In this document: piece after piece, positions 55,072 to 63,944 of the stretch | How positions within the stretch are numbered: the first letter of the stretch is position 1 | Layout: each line of letters opens with the position of its first letter | Assembly (NCBI GenBank): GCA_937916845.1 | Contig: CALFSK010000068.1 | Location: 62,001 to 126,000 of the forward strand | DNA: 64,000 nt | Source: an uncultured Lactobacillus sp. | Lineage (GTDB): Bacteria > Bacillota > Bacilli > Lactobacillales > Lactobacillaceae | Direction: 5' to 3' | Made by a program: the position numbers and the translations under genes | Notes under the pieces: model-generated | The model's database searches: none | The model's input: only the letters and a program-made list of their open reading frames with translations | Told to the model about the DNA's origin: nothing

Positions 55072-55100
55072 TTGACGACAGGCCGGAACATTTGTATACT
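55072..55100 (+). promoter_or_regulatory. Sigma-A promoter of obgE
   Basis: TTGACG (55072-55077), 17-bp spacer, TATACT (55095-55100). Confidence 0.75.
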
Positions 55101-55169
55101 AGGTCAGGTATCTAATTTCGCACGAGCATTTTCGTAGATAAATAATATAGAAGAAACAGGGGAAAAAAC

Positions 55170-56465
55170 ATGTTTGTTGATCAAGTAAAAGTAGATGTAA
55201 AGGCCGGTAACGGTGGTAACGGCATGGTTGCTTTCCGTCGTGAAAAGTTCGTGCCTAACGGTGGCCCGGCCGGCGGTGACGGTGGTCGTGGCGGTAGTAT
55301 CGTCTTGCAAGCTGATGAAGGCTTACGGACGTTGATGGATTTCCGGTATACTCGTAAATTCAAAGCGGATAACGGTGGTAACGGGATGATCAAGCAGATG
55401 ACTGGTCGTTCCGCTAAGGATCGCGTGATCAACGTGCCTTTAGGGACGGTGGTCACGGATGCGGAAACTGGCGCACTAATTGGTGATATTACCGAAAAGG
55501 GCCAAAAACTAGTGGTTGCCAAGGGTGGCCGTGGTGGTCGTGGTAACATTCACTTTGCGAGCCCTAAAAATCCCGCACCAGAAATTTCTGAAAACGGTGA
55601 ACCGGGTGGCGAAGTTACCATCCGAATGGAATTAAAGGTCTTAGCGGATGTCGGTTTGGTTGGTTTCCCATCAGTAGGTAAGTCAACGCTGTTATCCGTT
55701 GTGACGAGTGCTAAACCTAAAATTGCGGCGTACCACTTTACGACGTTGGTCCCTAACCTTGGGATGGTTCGTTTAGATGACGGCCGGGACTTTGTTATGG
55801 CGGACTTGCCTGGTTTGATTGAAGGCGCCGCTAACGGGGTTGGGTTAGGAATCCAATTTTTACGGCACATTGAACGGACGCGGGTCATCTTGCACCTCAT
55901 TGATATGAGTGGGGTTGAAGAAAATGATCCGTTTGAAGATTATTTGAAAATCAATCACGAGTTGACGAGTTATGATCCTGATTTGTTGAAGCGGCCACAG
56001 ATCGTCGTTGCGACTAAGATGGACATGCCGGATTCAGCGGACAACTTGGCCGAGTTCAAGACGAAGCTGGCAGGTGACAAGACGTTACCAAGCATGCCAG
56101 AGATTTATCCAATCTCTTCCATCACGCAACAAGGGATTAAGCCCTTGTTAGCGAAGACGGCGGACTTGCTTGATACGACACCACAGTTCCCAGTCAAGGG
56201 TGTTGACGACGTTGAACATCGTGATTACACGACTGAAACTAGTCAAGACTTCACGATCGATAATCCAGAAGAGGGCTTGTTTGTCCTTTCTGGTGAGAAG
56301 CTTGAACGCCTCTTCAAGATGACGAACCTAGACCACGAAGAAAGTCTCATGCGGTTTGCACGACAATTGCGTGGGATGGGGATCGATGACGGCTTACGGG
56401 CCGCTGGCGCCAAGAACGGCGATACGATTCAAATTCTCGACTATTCGTTCCAATTTATGGATTAA
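55170..56465 (+). CDS. obgE: GTPase ObgE/CgtA
   Basis: Essential GTPase in 50S assembly and growth control (431 aa). Glycine-rich Obg fold (residues 1-158, [28 protein letters not shown]), G domain ([35 protein letters not shown]) and the C-terminal OCT domain found in Gram-positive members. GGGGAAAAAAC precedes the ATG; AGGGG is about 9 nt away. Monocistronic. Confidence 0.97.
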   Translation: MFVDQVKVDVKAGNGGNGMVAFRREKFVPNGGPAGGDGGRGGSIVLQADEGLRTLMDFRYTRKFKADNGGNGMIKQMTGRSAKDRVINVPLGTVVTDAETGALIGDITEKGQKLVVAKGGRGGRGNIHFASPKNPAPEISENGEPGGEVTIRMELKVLADVGLVGFPSVGKSTLLSVVTSAKPKIAAYHFTTLVPNLGMVRLDDGRDFVMADLPGLIEGAANGVGLGIQFLRHIERTRVILHLIDMSGVEENDPFEDYLKINHELTSYDPDLLKRPQIVVATKMDMPDSADNLAEFKTKLAGDKTLPSMPEIYPISSITQQGIKPLLAKTADLLDTTPQFPVKGVDDVEHRDYTTETSQDFTIDNPEEGLFVLSGEKLERLFKMTNLDHEESLMRFARQLRGMGIDDGLRAAGAKNGDTIQILDYSFQFMD

Positions 56466-56471
56466 GCAATC

Positions 56472-56509
56472 AAAAACGGTCATTCGCAAATTTGCGGATG
56501 ACCGTTTTA
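56472..56509. terminator. Bidirectional terminator
   Basis: AAAACGGTCAT-CGCAAA / TTTGCG-ATGACCGTTTT stem between obgE and a convergent small gene. Confidence 0.92.
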
Positions 56510-56536
56510 TCGTCTGATGATGAAACTGGCAGAGTT

Positions 56537-56821
56537 TTAGCCAAATAAAAGGCGGGCCTGATTGAGCCGGTAGCCAAAGAGTAACTCGATCGTATCAGGT
56601 GTTTTGACGTATAACTGGGTGGGTCCGCTTAGTTGCCGGGTCCGGGCGTTGAGTTGATTTAGTGTTAAAGGGGTGGCTCCCGCTTGAGGAATCAGGACTA
56701 ATTGTTGTTGCTGTAATTGAACCGCTTTAATCGGAACGAGCTGATGTGCGGACGTCTCCCAAAAGAGGGGCATACTGGGCGTTAAATCAGCCGTGGATAA
56801 GTTAAAATCAATTAGTCGCAT
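56537..56821 (-). CDS. Conserved hypothetical protein (94 aa)
   Basis: A small soluble protein beginning MRLIDFNLSTADLTPSMPLF, glutamine- and leucine-rich in the middle (LQQQQLVLIPQAG) and ending LFGYRLNQARLLFG. No motif recognised. The ATG at 56821 has AGGGGG about 8 nt upstream; a start six codons earlier would precede the ribosome site. Convergent with obgE. Coding is supported by the ribosome site and a shared terminator. Confidence 0.7.
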   Translation of the reverse strand: MRLIDFNLSTADLTPSMPLFWETSAHQLVPIKAVQLQQQQLVLIPQAGATPLTLNQLNARTRQLSGPTQLYVKTPDTIELLFGYRLNQARLLFG

Positions 56822-56987
56822 CAGACAACCCCCTAACATAAATTAATTACTATTTTTATATTACCAAAGTATGTGGCCCGCTGAGAATTATTTTGACTGT
56901 TTTGCGGGGTCGTGGCAATAATTACGAATCTGCATGTTAAAATAAGGAGATAGATTCAAAAAAATCGGCTCCGGCTGGTTCCGACAA

Positions 56988-57016
56988 TTGTTTCTTACCA
57001 TTAATTTCGGTAAAAT
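56988..57016 (+). promoter_or_regulatory. Sigma-A promoter of the rnz-recJ-apt operon
   Basis: TTGTTT (56988-56993), 17-bp spacer, TAAAAT (57011-57016), 36 bp before rnz. Confidence 0.55.
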
Positions 57017-57052
57017 AATTGACAGACTGTACAGATAAGGACGAACAAAAAT

Positions 57053-57988
57053 ATGCAATTAGAATTTTTAGGTACCGGTGCCGGCTCACCGGGAAAATTT
57101 CGCAACGTCACAAGCACGGCGCTCCGACTTCTAGACGAACGGAACGAAGTTTGGCTCTTCGATGTGGGTGAAGGGACGCAACACCAAATCTTGAGAACGA
57201 CATTGAAACCACGCAAAATCGCCAAAATTTTCATTACCCATTTACATGGCGATCACATCTTTGGGTTACCAGGGTTACTGAGTTCCCGTTCTTTTCAAGG
57301 CGGGGATGAACCGTTGACCATTTATGGGCCCGTGGGGATTCGAGATTTTGTCCAAACTTCTTTACGGGTGTCCGGCACGCGGTTGTCGTACCCGTTAAAG
57401 TTTCAAGAAATTAGTGCGGGCGGCACGATTTTTGAAGACGCCACGTTTAAAGTGAGCTGTTTGCCGTTGGAACACCGAATTGCTTGTTATGGCTACCGGG
57501 TAGAAGAAGCGGATCATCCGGGTGAGTTACAAGCTGACCGGCTGAAGGCGTTAAACATTCCGAGTGGTCCCGTTTATGGGCAACTAAAGGCCGGTCAAAC
57601 GGTTACTTTGGATGACGGTCGGACTATTAATGGTCAAGATTACATTGCTGCCCCACAGGCGGGCCGGACCGTAACAATCTTAGGTGATACCCGTAAAACG
57701 CCGAACGCTGCGATTTTAGCACAAGACGCTGACGCCTTAGTCCATGAGAGTACTTTTGGTAAAGATGAAGGCAAGTTAGCCCATAACTACTTCCATTCAA
57801 CGAGTACGCAAGCGGCCCAGGTGGCAAAACAGGCCGGGGTTCGTCAATTATTACTGACCCATATTTCGGCACGGTATACTGGAAAATTGAGTAAGGAATT
57901 ACAGAAACAGGCTCAGAAAGTCTTTGCTAATACCAAGGTCGTGCGCGATTTTGATTTGATCGATATTCCATTACAAAAGAAAGCTTAG
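57053..57988 (+). CDS. rnz: Ribonuclease Z (tRNA 3' endonuclease)
   Basis: Removes 3' trailers from tRNA precursors lacking encoded CCA; the tRNA-Ser gene at 63706 in this window is such a precursor. Metallo-beta-lactamase fold with [13 protein letters not shown] (residues about 62-74), the tRNA-binding exosite region, [10 protein letters not shown], and [12 protein letters not shown]. 311 aa. AAGGACG precedes the ATG. Followed after 10 nt by an SDR gene. Confidence 0.96.
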   Translation: MQLEFLGTGAGSPGKFRNVTSTALRLLDERNEVWLFDVGEGTQHQILRTTLKPRKIAKIFITHLHGDHIFGLPGLLSSRSFQGGDEPLTIYGPVGIRDFVQTSLRVSGTRLSYPLKFQEISAGGTIFEDATFKVSCLPLEHRIACYGYRVEEADHPGELQADRLKALNIPSGPVYGQLKAGQTVTLDDGRTINGQDYIAAPQAGRTVTILGDTRKTPNAAILAQDADALVHESTFGKDEGKLAHNYFHSTSTQAAQVAKQAGVRQLLLTHISARYTGKLSKELQKQAQKVFANTKVVRDFDLIDIPLQKKA

Positions 57989-57998
57989 GTGAAGTGAC

Positions 57999-58790
57999 AT
58001 GGCAAGTTTAACTGGTCAAACGGTTCTAGTCACGGGAGCATCCAGTGGCTTAGGTGAACAATTAGCATTGGCCGTTGCTGCGCAGGGTGCTAACGTGGTG
58101 TTAGCGGCACGCAGGCAAGAACGGCTAGTCCGGGTTGCTGATCAGTGTCGAATTTTGTCGGGGGCACAAGCCTTAGCGATTCAGTGTGACGTTAGCCATG
58201 TGACGGAAGTGGACCACGTCTTTGCGACGATTGATGAGGTATTTGGTCTTTTAGATTTGGTTATCAACGCCGCTGGATTTGGCTATATGGCGTCGGCCGT
58301 AGACACCTCCGCAGCGCTAACGGAGAAGATGTTTCGAGTGAATACGCTAGGAATCATGTACGTCAGTCAATTAGCCGCTCAGCGAATGATCGACCAGGAT
58401 GACGGCGAAATTGTGAACGTCGCGTCGATTGCGGGTAAAATTGCGACGCCTAAGTCAGCCGTTTATGCGGCGACAAAAGCGGCTTTGATTGCCTACGACA
58501 ACGCCTTACGTTTAGAATTAAAAGGGCATCATGTTAATGTGATGACGGTCAATCCTGGACCAATCAAGACGGACTTTTTCAAAACGGCGGACCCGAGTGG
58601 TCATTATTTAGCACAGGTTGAACGGTTGGCGCTCAACCCAGTTAAACTGGCGGAAGTCGTTGTTAGCAAACTTGGACACCGCCGGCGAGAAATTAACCGG
58701 CCGTGGTTCATGGCTGCGGCTAACTTAGGCTACCAAGCGGCACCTAAGCTAGGAGATTGGTTAGCGGGATCAGTTTTTAATTTTAAATAG
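57999..58790 (+). CDS. Short-chain dehydrogenase/reductase
   Basis: Classical SDR (263 aa): cofactor motif TGASSGLG (12-19), NNAG-type segment as NAAGFG, catalytic serine in NVASIAGK and YxxxK as YAATK. The basic ARRQER after the second strand suggests NADP(H). Substrate unknown. In lactobacilli and bacilli an SDR frequently lies between rnz and recJ. AGGTGAAGTGAC precedes the ATG. Confidence 0.92.
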   Translation: MASLTGQTVLVTGASSGLGEQLALAVAAQGANVVLAARRQERLVRVADQCRILSGAQALAIQCDVSHVTEVDHVFATIDEVFGLLDLVINAAGFGYMASAVDTSAALTEKMFRVNTLGIMYVSQLAAQRMIDQDDGEIVNVASIAGKIATPKSAVYAATKAALIAYDNALRLELKGHHVNVMTVNPGPIKTDFFKTADPSGHYLAQVERLALNPVKLAEVVVSKLGHRRREINRPWFMAAANLGYQAAPKLGDWLAGSVFNFK

Positions 58791-58802
58791 GGGGTTATAT
58801 CA

Positions 58803-59153
58803 ATGAAGAATCAGTGGCGATTAGTGAGTGCCTTGGTAATTGCGTTAGTTGTTATTGTATTTGCAATTTTGAATGTTGAACCAGTACGGGTGAATTTTGG
58901 GGTGGCAGCGGTGCACTGGCCACTGATCTTAGTCATCGTAATTACCTTGATTTTAGGCGTTGTGACCGCAGTCTTAATGGCAACGGTCAATGAATCTAAG
59001 GAACGTTCAGCACATGCAAAGGCCATCACTGCGGCACAGGCCAAAATTGATAAGTTAACGGCTGAAAATAAAAGCTTAACGTTACGTTTAAACAATAAAG
59101 GTAAACAAACACGGAACGTGGCCGAACCGACGGCGACGCCCATTAAAAAGTAG
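58803..59153 (+). CDS. LapA-family membrane protein (DUF1049)
   Basis: A 116-residue protein with two membrane helices (about 7-26 and 38-60) enclosing the family segment LNVEPVRVNFGVAAVHWPLIL, then a cytosolic coiled-coil tail (AKAITAAQAKIDKLTAENKSL). LapA proteins are linked to envelope assembly in other bacteria; the role here is unknown. GGGGG lies before the ATG. It lies 12 nt after the SDR gene and 18 nt before recJ. Confidence 0.88.
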   Translation: MKNQWRLVSALVIALVVIVFAILNVEPVRVNFGVAAVHWPLILVIVITLILGVVTAVLMATVNESKERSAHAKAITAAQAKIDKLTAENKSLTLRLNNKGKQTRNVAEPTATPIKK

Positions 59154-59171
59154 TTTGAAAGGAAGAATGTT

Positions 59172-61508
59172 ATGTTAGCGGCAAAGAAAAAGTGGGTTCC
59201 GCGGGTCACAACGGCCGTCAGCGAGGCGGACATTGCTGAATTAGCAAAGGCGGTCGGTGTCTCACCGTTAGTCGCTAAATTGCTGATTGAGCGTGGCTTA
59301 ACTAGTACGGACGCGGCCCAACAGTTTTTAAATGCGGATCAGCAGCCCTTGCTAGATCCGCTCACCATGCATGACATGGAAAAAGCCGTTGACCGCATTC
59401 AAGAAGCCATTATTGCCGGTGATCAAATTACTGTGTATGGTGACTATGACGCCGATGGGTTGACGAGTACGTCCATTATGTACGAAACGTTGGACCAGAT
59501 CGGTGCGAACGTTAACTATTACATTCCAGACCGGTTTAAGGATGGTTACGGCCCTAATCAGGCCGCGTTCGATCGGCTGATCGATGCCGGAACTAAGTTG
59601 TTTGTGACCGTCGATAACGGGGTTGCCGGTAACGCGGTGATTAACGCTGTTCAGGAACGGGGCATTGATGTCGTGGTGACTGACCACCATGAAATGCCAG
59701 CTGAATTGCCGAATGCGTATGCAATCGTGCACCCACGCCATCCTGAAGGGCACTACCAATTTGGTGAACTTTCGGGTGCGGGGGTTGCGTTTAAAGTCGC
59801 AACGGCGCTCCTAGAAGAAGTGCCTGAAGAACTGATGGACTTAGCAGCTATCGGAACGGTTGCAGACCTTGTGAGCTTAACGGGTGAGAACCGGACCTTG
59901 GTCACGTTGGGGTTAAAAGTACTCCGACAGACGACCCGGCCGGGACTTGCTGCCTTGATCAAGGCAGCGGGCTTAGAACCCGATCAGTTAGATGAAACGA
60001 GCATTGGATTTGGAATTGCCCCACGTTTGAATGCGTTAGGTCGGTTACAATCCGCTCAAAGCGGGGTCGAACTGTTGACGACGCTAGACGATGACCGTGC
60101 GACTGCACTAGCGACGCAGGTCAACTCACTTAACGAACGCCGCCAGGGGCTTGTTAAGACCATTGCAGCGAGTGCGCTGGAACAGGCACAATCGGCAGAA
60201 AATGCGACCCGTCAGACGTTGGTTATCACGGGTAAAGATTGGCACGAAGGCGTCCTTGGTATTGTAGCTAGTCACGTCGTTGAAGCGACTGGTAAGCCAA
60301 CGCTGGTTTTAAATGAAGATGAAAATGGTCGACTCAAGGGAAGCGGTCGGAGTGTTGAGGCCTATAACTTATTTGCTGCAATCGACCCGGTCCGCGATGA
60401 CTTGGTAGCGTTTGGTGGGCACCACATGGCCGTTGGACTCAGTGTGATGCACGATCAGTTGCCAACTTTAAAAGCAGCGTTAGAAGACGCCGCGACGGCC
60501 CAAGACTTGGCTGGACAAGGTCAGGCGACGTTGGCAATTGACGGTGAACTAGCAGTTAAAGACGCAACGTTAGCCACGTTAGATGATTTGAAGCGACTGG
60601 CACCCTTTGGGACGGATAACCCGGCACCGTTGTTTGAACTCAAACCAACGGCGATTCCACAGGCACGGGCCATTGGTAGTGATCAACAACATTTGAAGTT
60701 ACAATTGAGTGATGGAAAAATTAACGTTGACGCCATTGGTTTTTCGTTTGGGGCCGCTTTGGCGCCGATTCAAGCGAGCCCGAGTGACGTGGCAGTCGTG
60801 GGTGAATTAAGCGCGAATACTTGGAATGGGCGGACGAAGCCGCAAGTGATGATTCGTGACGTAGCGGTAACGGGTACCCAGGTAATCGATGCGCGGACCC
60901 AGCATTTGTCAGCGCGTAATTTTCAGGCACCAGGGATTTACCTATTTTTCCATCAGAAGTTGATGGATAAGTTACAAGGTTATTTAAATTCCCAGTCACA
61001 AGCGTTGTTTGTGGGGGATGCCGGGACTGATTTGAGTGGGATTCAAGCGGACCAAGCGGTATTTGTCGTGGACTGTCCGGATACGTTAGTCGACTTTACA
61101 ACCGTCTTAACGGCGTTACCACTGAATCAATTAACCCTGTATCTGTATCGTCAAGAATCAGTTTACTTGGCTGGCATGCCTAGTCGGGAACAGTTTGGTA
61201 AGCTATTCCAATTCACGGTCAATCATCACGATGTTGATATTCATCACCAGTTAACGGCAGTCGCCAAACATTTGCACATTGAACGAAATTTGCTTATTTT
61301 TATGATTCAGGTGTTTTTTGAGGTGGGATTTGTTAAAATAAGTGATGGTGTCATGAATGGCGTTTCGAATCCGACTAAAGCGGATTTACATCACGCCCCT
61401 AGTTATCAGCTGCGCGAACAACAGATCGTCGCTGAAGAAACGCTTTTGTATAGTAAATCTGCAGCGCTACAAGTATGGGTAAAAAACCAAGCTGCAGTGA
61501 AGAATTAA
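59172..61508 (+). CDS. recJ: Single-stranded-DNA-specific exonuclease RecJ
   Basis: 5'-3' ssDNA exonuclease in recombination and mismatch repair (778 aa). DHH phosphoesterase motifs: VYGDYDADGLTST (motif I), VTVDNGVAG, VVTDHHEMP (motif III) and AAIGTVADLV (motif IV); DHHA1 domain with GSGRSVEAYNLF and GGHHMAVGLSV; OB fold; then a C-terminal extension of about 200 residues typical of Firmicute RecJ. GAAAGGAAG lies before the ATG. Confidence 0.95.
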   Translation: MLAAKKKWVPRVTTAVSEADIAELAKAVGVSPLVAKLLIERGLTSTDAAQQFLNADQQPLLDPLTMHDMEKAVDRIQEAIIAGDQITVYGDYDADGLTSTSIMYETLDQIGANVNYYIPDRFKDGYGPNQAAFDRLIDAGTKLFVTVDNGVAGNAVINAVQERGIDVVVTDHHEMPAELPNAYAIVHPRHPEGHYQFGELSGAGVAFKVATALLEEVPEELMDLAAIGTVADLVSLTGENRTLVTLGLKVLRQTTRPGLAALIKAAGLEPDQLDETSIGFGIAPRLNALGRLQSAQSGVELLTTLDDDRATALATQVNSLNERRQGLVKTIAASALEQAQSAENATRQTLVITGKDWHEGVLGIVASHVVEATGKPTLVLNEDENGRLKGSGRSVEAYNLFAAIDPVRDDLVAFGGHHMAVGLSVMHDQLPTLKAALEDAATAQDLAGQGQATLAIDGELAVKDATLATLDDLKRLAPFGTDNPAPLFELKPTAIPQARAIGSDQQHLKLQLSDGKINVDAIGFSFGAALAPIQASPSDVAVVGELSANTWNGRTKPQVMIRDVAVTGTQVIDARTQHLSARNFQAPGIYLFFHQKLMDKLQGYLNSQSQALFVGDAGTDLSGIQADQAVFVVDCPDTLVDFTTVLTALPLNQLTLYLYRQESVYLAGMPSREQFGKLFQFTVNHHDVDIHHQLTAVAKHLHIERNLLIFMIQVFFEVGFVKISDGVMNGVSNPTKADLHHAPSYQLREQQIVAEETLLYSKSAALQVWVKNQAAVKN

Positions 61509-61526
61509 AGGAGCTGTTAATAAGCA

Positions 61527-62045
61527 ATGGCATTAGACTTAACAAAATATGTGGCCAGTGTTCCGGATTATCCCGAACCAGGAATCATCTTCCGTGATAT
61601 TTCACCATTGATGGCGGACGGAGAAGCGTACCGCGAAGCCACGGAGCAAATTGTCAAATTCGCACGTGATAAAAAGGTTGATATGATTGTCGGCCCTGAA
61701 GCCCGCGGATTTATCGTTGGCTGTCCAGTTGCGTATGAACTTGGGATTGGATTTGCACCCGCACGGAAGAAAGGGAAGTTGCCACGGCCAACGGTCAAAG
61801 CAACTTATGATTTGGAATATGGCCAATCAGCCCTTTATCTGCATAAAGATGCAATCAAACCGGGTCAAAACGTTTTAGTAACGGATGACCTGTTAGCGAC
61901 CGGTGGGACGATTTCCGCAACGATCCAATTAGTTGAAGAACTAGGTGGACACGTTGTTGGAACGGCGTTCTTAGTTGAATTAAAGGACTTACACGGCCGT
62001 GATAAAATTAAAGATTACGATATTCTGAGTTTAATGGAATTCTAA
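61527..62045 (+). CDS. apt: Adenine phosphoribosyltransferase
   Basis: Salvage enzyme making AMP from adenine and PRPP (172 aa). N-terminal [15 protein letters not shown] and the PRPP-binding [13 protein letters not shown] are present. recJ-apt is a common pair in Firmicutes. AAAGGAG precedes the ATG; the operon ends with a terminator right after. Confidence 0.96.
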   Translation: MALDLTKYVASVPDYPEPGIIFRDISPLMADGEAYREATEQIVKFARDKKVDMIVGPEARGFIVGCPVAYELGIGFAPARKKGKLPRPTVKATYDLEYGQSALYLHKDAIKPGQNVLVTDDLLATGGTISATIQLVEELGGHVVGTAFLVELKDLHGRDKIKDYDILSLMEF

Positions 62046-62047
62046 AA

Positions 62048-62090
62048 ATAACGTTCAAAAAGTTAATGATGACTTTTTGAACGTTTTTTT
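62048..62090 (+). terminator. Terminator of the rnz-apt operon
   Basis: AACGTTCAAAAAGT / ACTTTTTGAACGTT stem with T7. Confidence 0.92.
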
Positions 62091-62248
62091 GCGCTTTTTG
62101 CAGCATACAACTGTGTTGGAAAGCTAGGAATACTAATGCTGATTGTAATGACTGGTGTCGAGATGAGTTAGCGGTTAGTATTTAACTTGTCAAATGGTAT
62201 AGGCACTTTGAGAATTGGTTACTTCTGTGAGGACTTGGGAGGGAAAAC

Positions 62249-62566
62249 ATGGTACGCGTTGAATTTAAGTTGGCAGTTAAGGTACCCCGATTTTTATCAA
62301 GAGGTCAAGATATCTCGGCAAATTTTTGGTGGGATACGCGACTACATTGTGATAGTGATCGTGCGATGGATGCTTTTAAACAGTTGCTCTTGTTTCATGT
62401 TCCGCAACCTTACTTAGAACCCGGATCGGTTGATTTTTACAACGACATTGAGGACGGCCCTAACGTGTACGATGCTTTGACGATAAGTTGTGAAGTTACG
62501 GAAATTATGGTTGAACCAAGTGATAAGTTTATGGGAACGGATTACCCAGACGATATTTTATTTTAA
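62249..62566 (+). CDS. Hypothetical protein (105 aa)
   Basis: A soluble acidic protein, unknown to me. Visible: MVRVEFKLAVKVPRFLSRGQ with basic character, then FWWDTRLHCDSDRAMDAFKQ and an acidic C-terminal half rich in Asp/Glu/Pro (DFYNDIEDGPNVYDAL, GTDYPDDILF). GGAGGG lies about 7 nt before the ATG, and it is the only frame here with a proper ribosome site. Stands alone between apt and the DUF2316 gene. Confidence 0.65.
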   Translation: MVRVEFKLAVKVPRFLSRGQDISANFWWDTRLHCDSDRAMDAFKQLLLFHVPQPYLEPGSVDFYNDIEDGPNVYDALTISCEVTEIMVEPSDKFMGTDYPDDILF

Positions 62567-62686
62567 CTTTTTAGATTGAAGAGGCTGCGACCACCTTGGC
62601 GTGGCCTTTTGATTGCGGAAAGTATGGGCTACGAGGAAAATGAACAATGCATGGATTTAGTGATTATTGTAGGCTACAATTAATGT

Positions 62687-62717
62687 CAATCATGACATAT
62701 TGCATATGTCATGATTG
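62687..62717. repeat. Perfect 31-bp palindrome with 3-nt centre
   Basis: Arms CAATCATGACATAT and ATATGTCATGATTG (14 bp, perfect) flank TGC. It lies about 100 bp before the DUF2316 gene and has no T-run, so it looks like a regulator operator, not a terminator. Confidence 0.8.
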
Positions 62718-62746
62718 GAGAAAAGTAGCGTCAAAATAGAAAGCGG

Positions 62747-62774
62747 TTGCATTTTTATTGAGGGGCGTTACACT
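62747..62774 (+). promoter_or_regulatory. Candidate promoter of the DUF2316 gene
   Basis: TTGCAT (62747-62752), 16-bp spacer, TACACT (62769-62774). Confidence 0.5.
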
Positions 62775-62819
62775 GGAGGTGTTGGTTTTGCACAATCAAT
62801 TCGGAAAGGAAGTTAGGCT

Positions 62820-63119
62820 ATGTCATTAAAAGAAATTGAACGAACATCCACACGACAGGAATTGCGAGCAAATTATGAGCGGTCTGGTCTATCATTGGAT
62901 CAAGTTGCGACTGATTTAGAGACAACCCCAACCCATGTTGAGGACGTTATGGACTTGAACGTTGTACATATTGAAGAACCTTGGATTTTACGGAATTACC
63001 TCAATGACAGTCTTTTAGATCAAGGGGTAACACCAGTGCCGTATAGTCGTTTAAAAGGCGCACCAAGTGAGTATTGGTTTTTGAATCAGCATCGAATCGA
63101 CCAAGGTATTTTAGGATAA
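62820..63119 (+). CDS. DUF2316 family protein
   Basis: A 99-residue protein of the DUF2316 family as I recognise it: SLKEIERTSTRQELRANYER, a helix-turn-helix-like GLSLDQVATDLETTPTHVEDVM, and a C-terminal part ending YWFLNQHRIDQGILG. The HTH-like part suggests DNA binding, but this is inference. AAAGGAAG lies before the ATG. Followed by a hairpin shared with the next gene. Confidence 0.8.
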   Translation: MSLKEIERTSTRQELRANYERSGLSLDQVATDLETTPTHVEDVMDLNVVHIEEPWILRNYLNDSLLDQGVTPVPYSRLKGAPSEYWFLNQHRIDQGILG

Positions 63120-63120
63120 A

Positions 63121-63158
63121 AGAAAGGCATTCAAACGAACAGGTTTGAATGCCTTTCT
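63121..63158. terminator. Bidirectional hairpin between convergent genes
   Basis: AGAAAGGCATTCAAAC / GTTTGAATGCCTTTCT, a perfect 16-bp stem with a 6-nt loop. The T-runs are short and interrupted. Confidence 0.7.
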
Positions 63159-63165
63159 AATGGTC

Positions 63166-63495
63166 CTAGTTAGCGGTGGTAAATTTAACGGCGGTACCGT
63201 ATGCGGCGACCGATTGCATATCTTGGCTGATGGAGCCGGTATCAAACCGCATCATGACAACGGCATCTGCGCCAACCGCTGCGGCGTTTTCACGTAATCG
63301 TTCAACGGCAACGTTGCGTGATTCGTCGAGCATCTTGGTGTAGTCTTTGATTTCGCCACCAACGAGCCCTTTCAAGCCAGCACCGATGTTGCGCACCAGG
63401 TTCTTAGATTGGGTGGTAAGACCGAAGACTTCACCAATGACAGTGTAGGGTTGTCCGGGGATATTTTCGGTAGTTGTGACTAGCATTTTGTCCAT
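63166..63495 (-). CDS. YbjQ family (UPF0145) protein
   Basis: A 109-residue protein of the YbjQ/UPF0145 family: [11 protein letters not shown] near the start, [17 protein letters not shown], and the conserved [14 protein letters not shown]. Family members form beta-rich oligomers; a metal-binding role has been proposed but is unproven. The ATG at 63495 has AGGAGG 8 nt upstream. Monocistronic. Confidence 0.9.
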   Translation of the reverse strand: MDKMLVTTTENIPGQPYTVIGEVFGLTTQSKNLVRNIGAGLKGLVGGEIKDYTKMLDESRNVAVERLRENAAAVGADAVVMMRFDTGSISQDMQSVAAYGTAVKFTTAN

Positions 63496-63595
63496 AGAGC
63501 TGTCCTCCTAATATTGTGTAATGCAAGCATAGCATAAGCCCGCTAAAAAACGTATCTAAATGAAATGGTGGAAGGGAGATGGTTAGATTAGAAAA

Positions 63596-63620
63596 CCGAT
63601 TTTTAGTGACTAAAAATCGG
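63596..63620. repeat. Perfect 25-bp palindrome
   Basis: CCGATTTTTAGT-G-ACTAAAAATCGG, 12-bp arms around one base, between the YbjQ gene and the tRNA promoter. Confidence 0.75.
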
Positions 63621-63662
63621 TAACGTACTACGTTTTGGACAGCGGTTTTTATGAATATTTAT

Positions 63663-63690
63663 TTGTTCTTATCGGAAATTATGCTATACT
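63663..63690 (+). promoter_or_regulatory. Promoter of tRNA-Ser
   Basis: TTGTTC (63663-63668), 16-bp spacer, TATACT (63685-63690), about 15 bp before the tRNA 5' end. Confidence 0.65.
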
Positions 63691-63705
63691 ATTCAAGTAC
63701 CACAT

Positions 63706-63793
63706 GGAGAGTTGGCAGAGTGGTAATGCACCGGACTCGAAATCCGGCGAACCGGCTAATACCGGCGCGCAGGTTCAAATCCTGTACTCTCCT
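63706..63793 (+). tRNA. tRNA-Ser (anticodon CGA)
   Basis: Cloverleaf read by hand: acceptor GGAGAGT / ACTCTCC, anticodon stem CCGGA-CTCGAAA-TCCGG with CGA at 63738-63740, a long class II variable arm (GAACCGGCTAATACCGGC region), and T-arm CAGGTTCAAATCCTG. About 88 nt without an encoded CCA, so the 3' end needs RNase Z and CCA-adding enzyme. It reads UCG codons. Confidence 0.95.
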
Positions 63794-63944
63794 TAAATTG
63801 ATTGTTTATATCTTCTTAGAACCTCGCTAATCGTTGAGTTAGCGGGGTTTTTGTTTTTGCTGAAACGCGCAAAATCGATTCAAATTGATATAATGGTGCA
63901 CTATTTGGTGCACTCGAGGCTAAAAAATGGTAAATTGATTGTTT
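63794..63944 (+). repeat. Direct repeat TAAATTGATTGTTT flanking the tRNA terminator
   Basis: Two identical 14-bp copies at 63794-63807 (immediately after the tRNA 3' end) and 63931-63944. GGTGCAC copies near 63894 and 63907, and an inverted GTGCACC near 63960, lie around the second copy. Confidence 0.55.
63820..63858 (+). terminator. Terminator of tRNA-Ser
   Basis: AACCTCGCTAA / TTAGCGGGGTT stem with an 8-nt loop and T-rich tail. Confidence 0.85.

Noticed and set aside
62187..62417. 76-codon open frame overlapping the 105-residue gene
   Set aside because: It overlaps in another frame, lacks a ribosome site, and the frame at 62249 has a good one.
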